A DNA stretch of 64,000 bases. Source: Diphasiastrum complanatum (lineage: Eukaryota > Streptophyta > Lycopodiopsida > Lycopodiales > Lycopodiaceae). The translations under genes were made by a program, and so were the position numbers. The notes beneath the pieces were generated by a model. It saw only the letters and a list, made by a program, of their open reading frames with translations, ran no database searches and was not told where the DNA came from. Of this stretch, positions 42,913 to 53,830 are shown one piece after another (position 1 is the first letter of the stretch; each line of letters begins with the position of its first letter). The stretch spans positions 15,996,064 through 16,060,063 of the forward strand of contig CM055114.1 of the NCBI GenBank assembly GCA_029204225.1. Reading direction: 5' to 3'.

Positions 42913-44148
42913 CAGGATCTGTAGACAACAGTGGCGTGAGCAGAGGTCCTGCTCCTAATCTGAAGTATCCCATTGCTCTCAGAAGTAAGTAAATGGCAGG
43001 GATCTCAGCGTCTATCTTGCACTGCAACTTACTTGAGTGCGACTACTCTTGATTTTTCAGAGATATTGTTCTCTGGTTTCCTCACGTAGTATTCCAGAAT
43101 TTACATTCCAAATCTTTTGCAAAACCTCTCCACTCACTCTTTCAGGGATGAAATCATAATCACACAAAGGCACACCCTCATCACAACCACTCACCTCACA
43201 GTCTCAACTTCCCCCTCACAAAGCCATCTTCTCACAAGAATTCTCTCACGTAACATCCTCTCATTCAAAATCTCTTCCCTCATCGCATTCTTTCATCCTT
43301 TCACGCTTATTCTCTCACAACATACACAACAAAAATCACTCCTTCATCCCTCCCTTTTCACTCAACATTCTTCCACATTTGTTCATTCTCTCACGTGAAT
43401 GCCAAAAGGGCTCTCTCCTATTTATAGGCATCCCTCCAAGCTTTCCCTTCACAATGCCAAGTTTTCACCTTTCAATCCCTTCATGCCATGTGTCCCGCTT
43501 TGTACAAAATGGCAAGTACTTTACTTGATTGTCTTTCTTAATTGGGTAGTCCTCTTTGCTACTTGTAGTCAACCCCTACCACTTTATGCACTTTTGGCCT
43601 CCACTTGCATTTTCCTTTTGCGTGTCTGTGGCCTATGGCTTAAGCTGTCGAGGTGATTTTCCTATCCGTGTGCCGCTTCGACTTGCATCGGGACTTGCCT
43701 ATAGTTTTTTCACAGTTTCCTTGACCATGTCCATTATTTTCGACCATTTGTTGCGAGTTGATTTTTTTCTTTGCCGTTTTTCCCGTGTATTGTTATGGCT
43801 AGCACTCATGACTTGGGGCTTTTTCAAGGCAACCGGTTCCCTGAAAAACACAGTAGACAATTTTTTGTATTGATAAAAAGTAGCAAAGTACATTGGAAAA
43901 TTTGCTCGGCCGTGCCGGCTAGTATAATCAGGCCAATTTTTAAGGCCGTAAACTATTCTATGGGCCATTTCTAAGGTCTCAAAATTTGCTCTAGGCACAT
44001 TTTGGGCGGGCTGGGACCCCTACCTATAGGAAACTGTGTGCCAATTTTACCATTATTAGCCGGGTTTTACATGCCGATTTTTATACAAAATTGTGAAAAT
44101 TGCTCTAAAAATAGCCCGGTTTTTCGTGTGAAAACATTGGCTAACAAG
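42913..44148 (+). mobile_element. Probable gypsy LTR ending at 44148
   Basis: The last 100 bases (44050-44148) match the LTR end at 25773-25871 that precedes a primer-like site. A TATTTATAGG element near 43420 in a pyrimidine-rich, CTCACA-rich setting could be the promoter. The left end is not defined; 42913-43000 (CAGGATCTGTAGACAACA) resembles 41180-41225. No gene is seen. Confidence 0.4.
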
Positions 44149-44194
44149 GATGGTAATGGATTTTCGTTTTTTGGATTTTTTAGAGAGTCCAATC

Positions 44195-44465
44195 ATCTCT
44201 TGTGATAAATTTTCGGCCCAAATATTGGCAATTAATCCTATTTTTCATACAAGGAGCAAGCATATTGAAGTGGCTTATCATTTTGTGAGAGAAGTCATGG
44301 CAAAGGAGGTGGAGCTTCAACATGTCTCACCAAGGGAGTGTGTGGCTAATATATTCACCAAAGCATTGGGAAAAGACTTGTTTATGAAGCAAAGAACATC
44401 TCCTACTATCTAAATCTATGCTAAAACTAGTTTAAGAGAGAGTGTGAAAAATTCAGTTAGTTTAG
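44195..44465 (+). pseudogene. Copia RNase H end, polypurine tract and LTR start
   Basis: The plus strand reads CDKFSAQILAINPIFHTRSK, HIEVAYHFVREVMAKEVELQ and VANIFTKALGKDLFMKQR, the C-terminal end of copia RNase H. It is followed by AAGAGAGAG, a polypurine tract, and TGTGAAAAATTC at about 44440, the likely LTR start, whose TGTGAAA end resembles element A. The LTR is cut after about 25 bases by the inverted integrase piece. Confidence 0.85.
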
Positions 44466-44469
44466 TTGA

Positions 44470-44765
44470 TCTATTTTGGCAATTTTGAGGTCTACATGAA
44501 ATTTCAACTTAGAGATAGATTTATATTTGTCAATAAAGGCTATACCTTTCCTTGATGGTGAATCCTCCTTTGTCTTATCATCAAGAGCTATATTGACATA
44601 GAAACCGATTCCAAAAGTTCTAAAAAACTTTACACTCGGCCTCCTCTTGAATAGCATCTCAAAAGGTGTCCTTCCATCCAATATAGCACTCGGCCACCTA
44701 TTGCATAAAAAGTTAGCACACAACAAAGCTTGATTCCAAATGGTTTTGGAAGATTAGCTCCTAAC
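44470..44765 (-). pseudogene. Copia element A family integrase fragment
   Basis: The minus strand reads ALLCANFLCNRWPSAILDGR and TPFEMLFKRRPSVKFFRTFG, nearly the same as element A at residues about 185-235 of its pol, then degenerates after ALDDKTKEDSPSRKG. Only the integrase C-terminal portion is present. Confidence 0.85.
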
Positions 44766-44842
44766 GTCATGGCTTTGGCAGGCTGCTATAACAAGGATTG
44801 TTTTAATAGTAGTAGATCTACTTCTTTAAGTTCATTCACAGA

Positions 44843-45654
44843 CTTGGTCTTTATTCTTGTGGAACTTTGTCTTTGTTCTATTTCTCTTTGCAAGTTTTGT
44901 TACATTCCATAGGCATATTTTCTAGTGTTGGTTGCATGTTACGAGACATTTCTAAATTAGATATTACCTAGTGCCCAGATAAAAAGGATTTATGTCAAAT
45001 GACCAATAGAAATTTGGACAGTTTTCCTGTTTGAAAGATTTTCCTATACATAGGGCTTCTATACATAGGCTATGTTGTTGAATTCTGAAGGGTTGTAGGC
45101 ACTTGACGTACACAAAAAGCACACGTATTTTTATTTATTGCTTGGAGCAATTTTTATGCCATTAATTTTGGAATATGGGCTTTTGTAATTGCTAAAATGT
45201 GAAACCTAGAGGAACATGAGCTAACACGTCGTTATAATTTAGTGATCATGTGGAAAGTTGCCAAGATGTTTTTCAGAAGTGCTATATATCTATGTGTCTT
45301 GTCTGAACTTTTGTTCTATACACATTGCTTGTTATTGCATCACAAACAACATACGAATTACATCATAACAATATAGGATTATAACACCTGGTATATACTA
45401 CCATTATAGAAGACAAAATACTGAGTTGAATGATACAACAAATAAATTTTTTTCCACTTTATAAAGCTCCTCGAGCTCGCTTGTACACTGATTAGCAAAC
45501 TCCCTAGCACAAACTGCCACATCGCTTATTTCACATTGAACAATGAAACCCTAGACAACAAATCTATAAATATCTAAAATATACATTTCCAATCTCTACT
45601 CCCCATCTTGTAATGCATAAAATTTTGATAATAATCTGCATCAATCGCTACTAG
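44843..45654 (+). repeat. Dispersed repeat module X, copy 2
   Basis: It matches 32481-33297 with many point differences and small indels, keeping the same two boundaries. It is followed directly by module Y at 45655. Confidence 0.8.
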
Positions 45655-46155
45655 TAGTTAGTTCATAATGTGACACTTGACTTTCTTGGTCTTCCCTTCA
45701 GATTTTGTTTCTAGGCCTTGTAGATATAAATATCAGCTTGTTATTGTTATTGTTATCTCTATCATAACGTTGGAATCGTTATGCCACTGAAGTTTGTTAG
45801 AACATTATTTGAATGACGACATTAGCGAGCGGGGGGAATCTAATCGGCTACTATCCCGGCTGGCTGGTAGGCCTATCGCCTAACGCCAGCCTTGTGACTT
45901 TATACCTCAAGGGCCAAGGCAGATCCTTGAGAGCATTCCAGCCAATCGGGCCCAACCGGCAACAACAAAGTTGTGTGCCTCAACCACGTACCTAGTTACC
46001 ACCTCCATCATCACTAATACAATGTTTGCTCCTCCTCATCATGATCCTCAAAGTTATATTCATGCATGTTTAAATTGAAATATCTTTCCTTAGCATGAGC
46101 AGACCAAATATTTTAGAGCCTCATGCTTACCATAGGTGGCTCCTTGTCCTAATCA
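45655..46155 (+). repeat. Dispersed repeat module Y, copy 3 (most complete)
   Basis: Begins TAGTTAGTTCATAATG, has a TATA-like GATATAAATATC near 45723, a (TTATTG) tandem at 45739-45757, and TTAGAACA near 45800, then the block shared with copies 1 and 2 and the end common with copy 1 at CCTTGTCCTAAT. On the minus strand the part 46005-46080 encodes RYFNLNMHEYNFEDHDEEEQ and TLY-stop, matching the end of the unidentified ORF at 31505. Confidence 0.78.
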
Positions 46156-47861
46156 CCAGTGGACAGTTGTACCAACAACGCTTATTTTGTTTCAAGACTC
46201 AGTTGCTCGGCGATCTATTGTCTATCTCCATTGGGGACATGTTTTAGAAGGCTCTTTTTATCTAATTTCCCAAGCGCTTGAATCATACATATCTTGTCAC
46301 TTACTGTTGTCTTTATGAATCCCATTTCATTCAACCTAGGAAATTACCAAAAAAAAAAAGAATCAAAATGTCAAAGAAATCAATCTTGTGAGTTAAATAA
46401 TAACAACAAAAAAAATGAAAAAATGTTATACTGATTCATTCTAGCTTGGGTGGTCAAAAGTTCACCCTCGTCTCCTTCACCCACTCTGAAATAGTCAACT
46501 CCACACGTAGCATTAGTTGCAAAACCTACAAGCATATAATGTCAAAAAGTACAAGAGACTAATGAAATGACAACAGTTTATATAGTGTGCTTACTTCTAC
46601 TTATTTCCTCCATGAATGCAAGGAGATGATTCATCCCACGTGTATAGCATCTTATTTCTTAGAAATCTCCAATCGGTGTTATGTTCGAGCTCATTCTCAT
46701 AAGTTGCATTTATATTGCACCATATGGGATCCCATTGCGATTAAATCATGGCATCAACAGGTATTTCCTCAAATGTGGGTGTCTTTAAAGAGCATACAAG
46801 TTGGCCATTTTGTTTGACATAGCCATACATGGAGAACTCATTACAAAGTCACTTGTAACGATCTCCTAGTTGTCGAATTGACGTGTTCGGCAACAAATGA
46901 CATAGTGGGATTGCACTGGGGGGTGCTTCAATGGATCAACAAAGGAAAAAGAGTTTGAAAAAAACACAAGAAAATTCAAGTCCAATACACCAAAAAAACA
47001 AAAGAAAATAAAATACTTGGATTAGTCATTGTTATCTGCTATCTCTCCACTACTTCTTTCAATAGGTCAACATGGAGCTCATTTTTGTACAAGACAATCC
47101 ATCATATGTCATTGACCTGATCATCCACCTCATCGTCATCATTGTCTGCCACAACGTAAGATCTCTACACACAAAACATTAACAATAAGCGTAACATTTT
47201 TCACGCATGTAATACAAAACTAAACTACTTAGTACTACAAAAGAATCTTACATTGCTTGATTTATTTTGGGATGCTATGGAGCTTTTTCTAGATCTTCTC
47301 TTTCCTTTGCCACTCATTTCACCTTCCTCAATTGATGGTGGACTCTAACAAATATAAAAAATGATTAATCTGAGAGTTACCACACTCAAACTCAAAGCCT
47401 AAACCAAGGAGGAATAGTGTGTTTACATAGGAATTTGGCCGCTGAAATGTAAAACCTGAATTATAGCCCTACTCCCAAGTGCAATGCTTGATGATACTAC
47501 TTGTTGAGATTTTGTGTTCACTTGTGAACTTATACCTGTTGCAACTGTCTCATACGGTTGCATACTCACAACTGGTTCCTGAAGAAACAAAATGTTTCGA
47601 GCCACAAAGCTTTGCTGGCTTTCGAGCTCATGTTTGCACAAACGCCAGGGAACAACTCAAATGCGAAGACCAAAGCTTCGAGGACTAAAGGACACCCGAA
47701 CATGAAGATCAAATGTTCATAGACCCAAACAAACTTAATGGCAAAGCCGAAGGCCGAAGAAGACATGAAGACCAAAAGGCAGCGGATCTTCATGCTCAAA
47801 GTACAGAAGAAATCAAAAAAGTACCAGGAGGAAGTTCCCCCTCCACAGACAATCTGGATAT
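46156..47861. other. No recognised gene
   Basis: AT-rich sequence. A 76-codon plus-strand frame at 46587-46817 has protein-like composition (HECKEMIHPTCIASYFLEIS, HSHKLHLYCTIWDPIAIKSW) but no family is recognised. From 47560 to 47840 the words GAAGACC, GCTTTCGAG and AAAGCTTCGAG recur, similar in style to the U3 of element E, so this part may be U3 of the next LTR. Confidence 0.4.
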
Positions 47862-48434
47862 TGTTGGAACCTGTCTAATCAGCCGTTCTTGTAACATCTG
47901 ATTATCATGAACCATTTCTCTCTCCATCCATATAAGCAGATTGAAATTGAGAGAATCGGTGGGAACATCAAATTGGTTTAATACCAGTGTGAGTTGAGCA
48001 TAGTGTTGCTAGCTGATGTCCAAGAAGTCCGCTAGTAAGTGAGATGATCTGATATAGTTCGTGAGAGAGATAGGGTCTCTCACGTCCACGCGCTATGTGG
48101 GTCTATCACAACAGCACTCTTATAAAAGAATCATTGATAATATTGTAGTTGTGATGCACATGTTGAATGATCTTGACTGTCTCGATGTCTAATTGTTGGT
48201 TGTTTGATTGTTTGTTATTATTCATTCTGCACACTAGTTTGTCTTGTTAAATACTTAAACAATTAAACATGGATCAGCAGTGTCTGTCTACACTCTGGAG
48301 GATTGTAGATATGTTCTAGCAGGCAACAGTAGCCCGTAGATAAAATTGCATTACATTCGGGTCTTATTTCTTCTACATCAGTGGATCTAGAGCGACCCTA
48401 ATTTGATCGTCGTATCCATTTGAGATTCTCAACA
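47862..48434 (+). mobile_element. 5' LTR of copia element G (start uncertain)
   Basis: The right end CTCAACA at 48434 is set by the primer site that follows. TGTTGGAACC at 47862 is the best left end, giving TGTTG and CAACA inverted termini and 573 bp. A TATA-like ATATAAGC lies at about 47930. The true start may lie further left. Confidence 0.6.
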
Positions 48435-48435
48435 G

Positions 48436-48449
48436 TGGTATTAGAGCGA
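48436..48449 (+). promoter_or_regulatory. iMet-type primer binding site, element G
   Basis: TGGTATTAGAGCGA, one base after the LTR end. The gag ATG follows at 48563. Confidence 0.85.
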
Positions 48450-48562
48450 CTGATTGTTGCCTATTTTCTCAGTATATCAGAGCCCTGATGCTATCAAAGC
48501 CAGGAGATCAAACAATCAAAACAAGAAACCGGAAAACAAGCTGAAGAACATAGTTCACAACA

Positions 48563-49460
48563 ATGGCATCTATAAGTAGCATACAATCGAAGATTTGCAC
48601 AATCTTCGACTCAACTGGGTCTAACTTCCGAGCATGGAAGGTGAAGACCTCACTCATCTTCATCGGAGAAGGGCTATGGCTCAAGGTAGATGGCACCAAA
48701 GAGTTGCCTACAACTACAGGCAAAGAGCTACAAGAATGGAGTGAAAAGAACGACAAGATAGTAGCCATGTTGTCCTCATCCATCGAAGATAGCCTAACAC
48801 TTGACCTCGCGACACTCTCTAACACAAAAGAGATGTGGAATGCATTACTTACCAAGTTCTAGATGAAATCACGGAATCAGATAATGCTTCTCGAAGACCA
48901 GCTGACAAACCTACAATGGGATGACAAAGATTTCACATTATTTATCAAAAAGATGAAGGATCTATTCCTTTCATTACACAATACCAGAATAGACAATGCA
49001 ATATCAACTGAGAAGTAGCTCACCTACTTGCTACGAGCTTTACCAAGATCCTTCCAGACGACCCAAACGTTGCTAGCAAAAGATCCAAAGATGACTCTCG
49101 AAAAGACAGTGATCAAAATTCGAGAATAAGTCGAAGCCTGTGAGCATCTTGACCACAAGATGCATCTCATTACGCCCTCTACAGCAACAAGGAGAAATTG
49201 AAGAAGCAGTTCAAGCCTAAGAGGGAGTCAAACCAAAGACATGATCGAGATCAACAGACAGAGGGAGCCAGCAAGGGCAAATGGAAGAACAAAAAAAAGT
49301 CGAGATTATAAGACAATGAAAAGAGGACGTGCAGAAGATGCAGATGCGAAGGACATATAGTTGGTTCATGTTGGATGAACCCGAAGATTGAATGCATTCA
49401 TTTCCACAAAAAAGGTCATGTAGCCATGGACTGTTACCAGAATCCGAGGAACAAACCACC
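48563..49460 (+). pseudogene. Copia element G gag
   Basis: From ATG 48563: ICTIFDSTGSNFRAWKVKTS, TGKELQEWSEKNDKIVAMLS, LATLSNTKEMWNALLTKF, then TAG, then MLLEDQLTNLQWDDKDFTLF and LLAKDPKMTLEKTVIKIRE. The basic end holds CRRCRCEGHIVGSC (intact knuckle) and CIHFHKKGHVAMDC (second Cys changed to Phe). At least four stops or shifts break it. It belongs to the same gag group as element E and differs from A, B, C and D. Confidence 0.85.
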
Positions 49461-50246
49461 TCAAGGCAGAACATCAATAGTTCATCCTATGTCGAAGAGC
49501 CCGAAAGCTCGAAGATGGGCGAAGAAAGGTCGAACAATGGTAATTCGACAACCTATCTATGTATAGATGTGTGTGCAGCTTCAACATCTAACACACAGGA
49601 GGATATTATGGATTCAAGAGCAACATTTCACTTCGTTACATCGAGACAAATAATTTTTGACTTTCGAAGTACAGATCCATCTAGATATATATTTCTTGGA
49701 GATGGATCAAGACATCAAGTGAACGACATTGGTTCGCTATGGCTCAACACAAATACCAAATACCAACGACTAGAGAATGTTCTATTCATGCCCACACTAC
49801 AACAAGACTTGCTCTCAGTTGCAAGAATAGTAAACGTTGGGATGCGTGTGACATCTTTAAATAGAACATGCAATGTCGTTGATGACAACACCAACACAAA
49901 CTTGTATCATTTTAAGGTACACCTACCAACAAATCAAGCACATCAAGCTCATGAATCGACAGATATTCGAAGGCACAGAAAAATATGCCACATCAACCGA
50001 ATGGCATTGTATCAAGCAAGCCAACATGGAGCTCTCACAGGAGTGGGCACCACAAATGCAACAAATTCAACAACCTGTGATGCGTGCATGGAATCTTTCA
50101 GAACAACAAAGATTTTGGAGCTGGTACATTCGGACATCTACAGACCTTTCGACGTGATGTCAATGAGAGGCTCGAAATACTACATCACACGACTGCAACA
50201 AGTTTGCCAAAGTCTAGTTCATACACAACAAATTGGAAGCACTTGA
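49461..50246 (+). pseudogene. Copia element G protease and integrase start
   Basis: Part of a long open frame (49392-50246). The protease site reads IMDSRATFHF, where DSGAT would be expected, so Gly is replaced by Arg. Then IFLGDGSRHQVNDIGSLWLN and LENVLFMPTLQQDLLSVARI form the linker, HRKICHINRMALYQASQHGA the pre-integrase block, and ILELVHSDIYRPFDVMSMRG carries the first catalytic Asp. The frame then drifts out at YYITRLQQ. Confidence 0.85.
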
Positions 50247-50620
50247 CAAGTTCACAAAATACATGAACTAGGTAGAAAGATGCACAAGGAACAAAGTGAA
50301 GCAAATCAGAACTTGTCATGGCGGAGAATACATCTCAAACTGCTTTGCTAACTTTTGCAACGATCGAGGAATCCTTCATAGTAGGACTGCATCCTATAAA
50401 CCACAACACAACGTTGTAGTTGAAAGAAAGAACGTGACCCTCATGGAGGCCGCAAGGTGCATGATGGCCTATTCGAAGGCACCAAGAGTGCTATGGACTG
50501 AAGCGGGATCTTCAGACGCCTACATCCATAATAGGATAGGCAAATCTAGTATTCCTCACATGCACCACACAAACAATGGTGGGGTAGAAAGCCCAATTTG
50601 ATGGACGTTCGGATCTTTGA
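50247..50620 (+). pseudogene. Copia element G integrase core
   Basis: The frame 50296-50601 reads KQIRTCHGGEYISNCFANFC, where RTDNGGEY is expected: the second catalytic Asp is replaced by Cys and the next residue by His. The Glu site is kept in QHNVVVERKN. It continues ARCMMAYSKAPRVLWTEAGS and then diverges. Integrase activity would be lost. Confidence 0.85.
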
Positions 50621-51344
50621 CTGTGCAGCTTATGCACATATTCTAGACAAGCTTCAAAAAAAACTTGATGAGAAAGTCAAACAAGGATACCTCATCGGTT
50701 ATGACAATCATTCGTCATACTATAGGGTCTATATGCCAGAGATGAATCAAGTTCGATGAATGTAGAACAATGGCAGATGATGATTCAGCCAGCTATGAGA
50801 TCTTGGAAAAGCAGTACAACGACCTGCCAACCATGATAGAGGGAGTGGAACCCGAACACTCAGACAAAGATGTTCGAATCCCACATCAGTTGAGCGACGA
50901 ATCAGACAAAGAAAGGACCGCAAGCTTTCATGCAGCTAGGGCACCTATAAACGGAAATGGTTCCGGACCTAGCCAAAGAGACAAAGGTAAGCAAATTATA
51001 GTACCTGAAGAATCTCCCAGGAGATCAACAAAAGAACAAAGAGTGCTAGGTAGCAGGTAGCTCGGCTTTTCCATCCGAAGACTTCTATGGATTCAATGAC
51101 GAACCACAAACATTTAGGAAGCCATCGACAGTCCAGACAAGGACAAACAAATCCAAGCCATGAACAAGAAGATCGAATCCATGAAGAAGAATGATGTATG
51201 GACATTGTAGCTAGTAATAGACAAGCGGAAGACAATACAATGAAAATGAGTATACAAGCTTAAGTATGGACCGAATAGAAATGTTTTGAGGTACAAAGCC
51301 AGACTTGTAGTGAAGGGATTCTCTCAAAATTATGACATTGACTA
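50621..51344 (+). pseudogene. Copia element G linker and RT start
   Basis: After the integrase end (LIGYDNHSSYYRVYMPEMNQ) comes an acidic linker (VEPEHSDKDVRIPHQLSDES) and then RT fingers: TFRKPSTVQTRTNKSKP in one frame, IESMKKNDVWTL and RYKARLVVKGFSQNYDIDYT. At 51344 the copia sequence stops within the codons for DYTETF and joins gypsy sequence of the other strand. A second, independent copy of this part is at 60935-61286. Confidence 0.82.
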
Positions 51345-52870
51345 CACTTATTGGAGATCTCTTAAGATCGGTATAGTATTTATCTCTATCCTGAGCACTT
51401 CGGATACTATCCTTAGCCACTTGCAACATTTCTTGCATAGCATGCAAAAAATCAGCAACCTTATGGATCTTAACAGACTTCATCTCAACATTCATTGGAG
51501 ATCTAGGTTGAAAACCGTACATAAGCATAAAAGGACTATAACATGTAGCAGAATGTTTTCTACTATTATATGCAAACTCAACCAGTGGGAGATAATCTTC
51601 TCAATGAGATTGCCTATGAGAAACATATCTCCTCAAAATATCCTCCATAGTTTGATTAGTCCTTTCTGTCTGGCCATCTTATTCAGGATGATCAGAAGAA
51701 CTTAAACTTAAAGAAGTTTCAAGTTTATGGAATACTGCTGACCAAAAGTGACCTGTGAACTTCGGATCTTTATCACTAACAATGTCACTGGGCAGACCAT
51801 ACAACTGAAATAATCTTTCAACAAAGATCTAGGCTGAATCAGAAGCCTTTATAGTTGACTTGACTGGTATGAATGTAGCTAACTTAGTTAACTGATCCAC
51901 TACAACCCAAATAGAATCATTTTTCCATTGGGTCTTTGGAAGTCCAACTACAAAATCCATAGATATGCTTTCCCATTTCTTATCTGGGATATCTAACAAA
52001 TGCAACAAACCATCAGCCTTATGGCGTTCAGCCTTTGCTAGTTGATAGGATTTGCATTTAACAACATATGACTCGACATATGGCTTAAACTTTGGCCAAT
52101 AAAATTCTCTCTTAACCAAGTCCAGAGTCTTGTGTATACCGGGATGTCCTGCACAGGGTATGTCATGACATTCAAACAAAATCTTACGTTTGAGCTCATC
52201 ATCACCAGGTACGCAAACTTTTTCAATCCAAAATAGTAATCCATTTCGAATGGTGAACTGTTTCACAATCTTTTTATCTTTCTTAGTTAGTTGAGTGCCC
52301 TGTGTTTTTGACTCAACATTGTCCACATTTCTCCCGGTTTGAACAATGTTCCAAATGTGACCAAAATGGAAATCAGATTCATATTTTTCTCTCAACGAAA
52401 GATATAGATCCGTAGAAATCTGAGTGAATGACAACTCGTTCAGTTCACTGATCCGACTAAGAGCATCTGCAACTTGATTAGAGTTACATGTAACGGATTT
52501 CATGATCAAATTCTTGCATCAACATAGCCAATCGATCCGCAAGAATTTGTTCAATTCACCGATCCGACTAAGAGCATCTGCAACTTGATTAGAGTTGTCT
52601 CTTATGTAACGGAGTTCATGATCAAATTCTTGTATCAACTCAGCCCATCAAGCTTTTCTCCCTTGAAGATCATGCTGATTACAAAAATACTTAAGAGGCT
52701 GGTGATCCGTATACACTACAAACTTACTACCATCAAGTAGTGTCTTCAGGTTTTAAGTGCATGGATTACAACAAACAATTCCTTTTCCTACGTAGTATAA
52801 CGCAATTGAGGACCAATGAATTTTTGCTCTCAAACGCTAGCGGCCTATCCATTTGTAATAGAACTACTCC
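51345..52870 (-). pseudogene. Chromovirus-like gypsy RNase H and integrase
   Basis: Read from the right: RNase H pieces (DRPLAFESKNSLVLNCVILR, VVYTDHQPLKYF, QEFDHELRYIRDNSNQVADA), a partial tandem duplication, then the 226-codon frame 51829-52509 with SNQVADALSRISELNELSFT, the zinc region FECHDIPCAGHPGIHKTLDL and FYWPKFKPYVESYVVKCKS, and the core WESISMDFVVGLPKTQWKND (first Asp). Further on: HPEXDGQTERTNQTMEDILR with the catalytic Glu, and LVEFAYNSRKHSATCYSPFM, LMYGFQPRSP. The order and motifs fit chromoviruses; the chromodomain is not present because copia abuts at 51344. Confidence 0.85.
52440..52645 (-). repeat. Tandem duplication inside gypsy RNase H end
   Basis: The segment ATCCGACTAAGAGCATCTGC and its surroundings occurs at 52451 and again at 52562, a shift of 111 bases; a further 5-base indel follows in the repeat. 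The encoded SNQVADALSRI block is therefore doubled, with a stop in between. Confidence 0.88.
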
Positions 52871-53145
52871 AACTGCAACCCATTTTTCAACTACTTCAAA
52901 GTAAATTAACTTGCTAAAAAATCTAGATCCATAACTAGTTTTGAGCTACACATGAAAAGACAGCCAAAATTGATTTCCTAGCACAATTCACCATAAACCA
53001 CAATGAATTTGAGAGAGATATGGATCATGCAAATTGAAATTAGGAAGATCCACCAACTTGCAACCTTGCTCCTCTCCTTGGATGAGAATACTAGCTGATT
53101 ACCACCAAGCTCCAATGAAAAGCACCACCTCTCCAAGCTTGTAAT
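52871..53145 (-). other. Copia leader, no coding motif
   Basis: Sequence after the primer site on the minus strand. Short frame 52978-53163 shows no GAG motif, so the internal region has been lost here and gypsy sequence follows. Confidence 0.5.
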
Positions 53146-53162
53146 CCTTGGCTCTGATACCA
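53146..53162 (-). promoter_or_regulatory. iMet primer binding site of a lost copia element
   Basis: The minus strand reads TGGTATCAGAGCCAAGG, a perfect plant copia site. The LTR should start at about 53163 and extend right. Confidence 0.9.
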
Positions 53163-53830
53163 CTATAAGGGAAAGCTGCTTAGATCCTACTTACAGATCA
53201 TAAACACAATGGATAACACCCTATGGAGAAACCACCCAACCAAGTAGAGGCATCAAATCAATCTCTAGAAGCCTCACCCCCAAGCCAAGGAACAAGAAGC
53301 ATGAATGTAGAGTGAAAGTTTGGTAATGAATCTACAACCATGATGTGGAGTAGGACGAGTTTGGACCCATTATATAGAGCCAAAAGCATCCTGGGCAGAT
53401 AGCCATGCATAGCCCTAAGTTCCCTATACATAGATTCATCTAGATATGAAGAAATATCTAAATGATGCAACAATGAGAAACTATCCGAAGGGCAGTTATG
53501 AAACAACACATTCCTTAAGAAGATGGCTGGCCCTAAGAGAAGAATATTCATAATGATTCAAATTGTTTGCACCCCATGCAAGCGTTGCAACCTTCCACGT
53601 GCTCGTTTCTCATTGGAACAGAGCCACGTGACAAGGATGCCTCATAGGATTTAAACACTTGTAATTTTTCCATTGGATAAAATTAGTTAATTAAATTAAA
53701 TAAGAAACAACATATCAGTTGCTAAGAGTTGCGTACCTTTGCACTCGACCCCCTATATGTACTCCATAGATGCTTTAATGTAACTATTGATTTTTTCAGA
53801 AGAAGAGATAAAGAGAGTTGAGTCTTCAAG
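53163..53830 (-). mobile_element. Probable copia LTR with undefined right end
   Basis: It follows the primer site. A minus-strand TATA-like TATATAAT (53370-53377, plus-strand ATTATATA) suits a promoter 210 bases from the left end. No second copy is found in the window to fix the right end. Confidence 0.5.
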
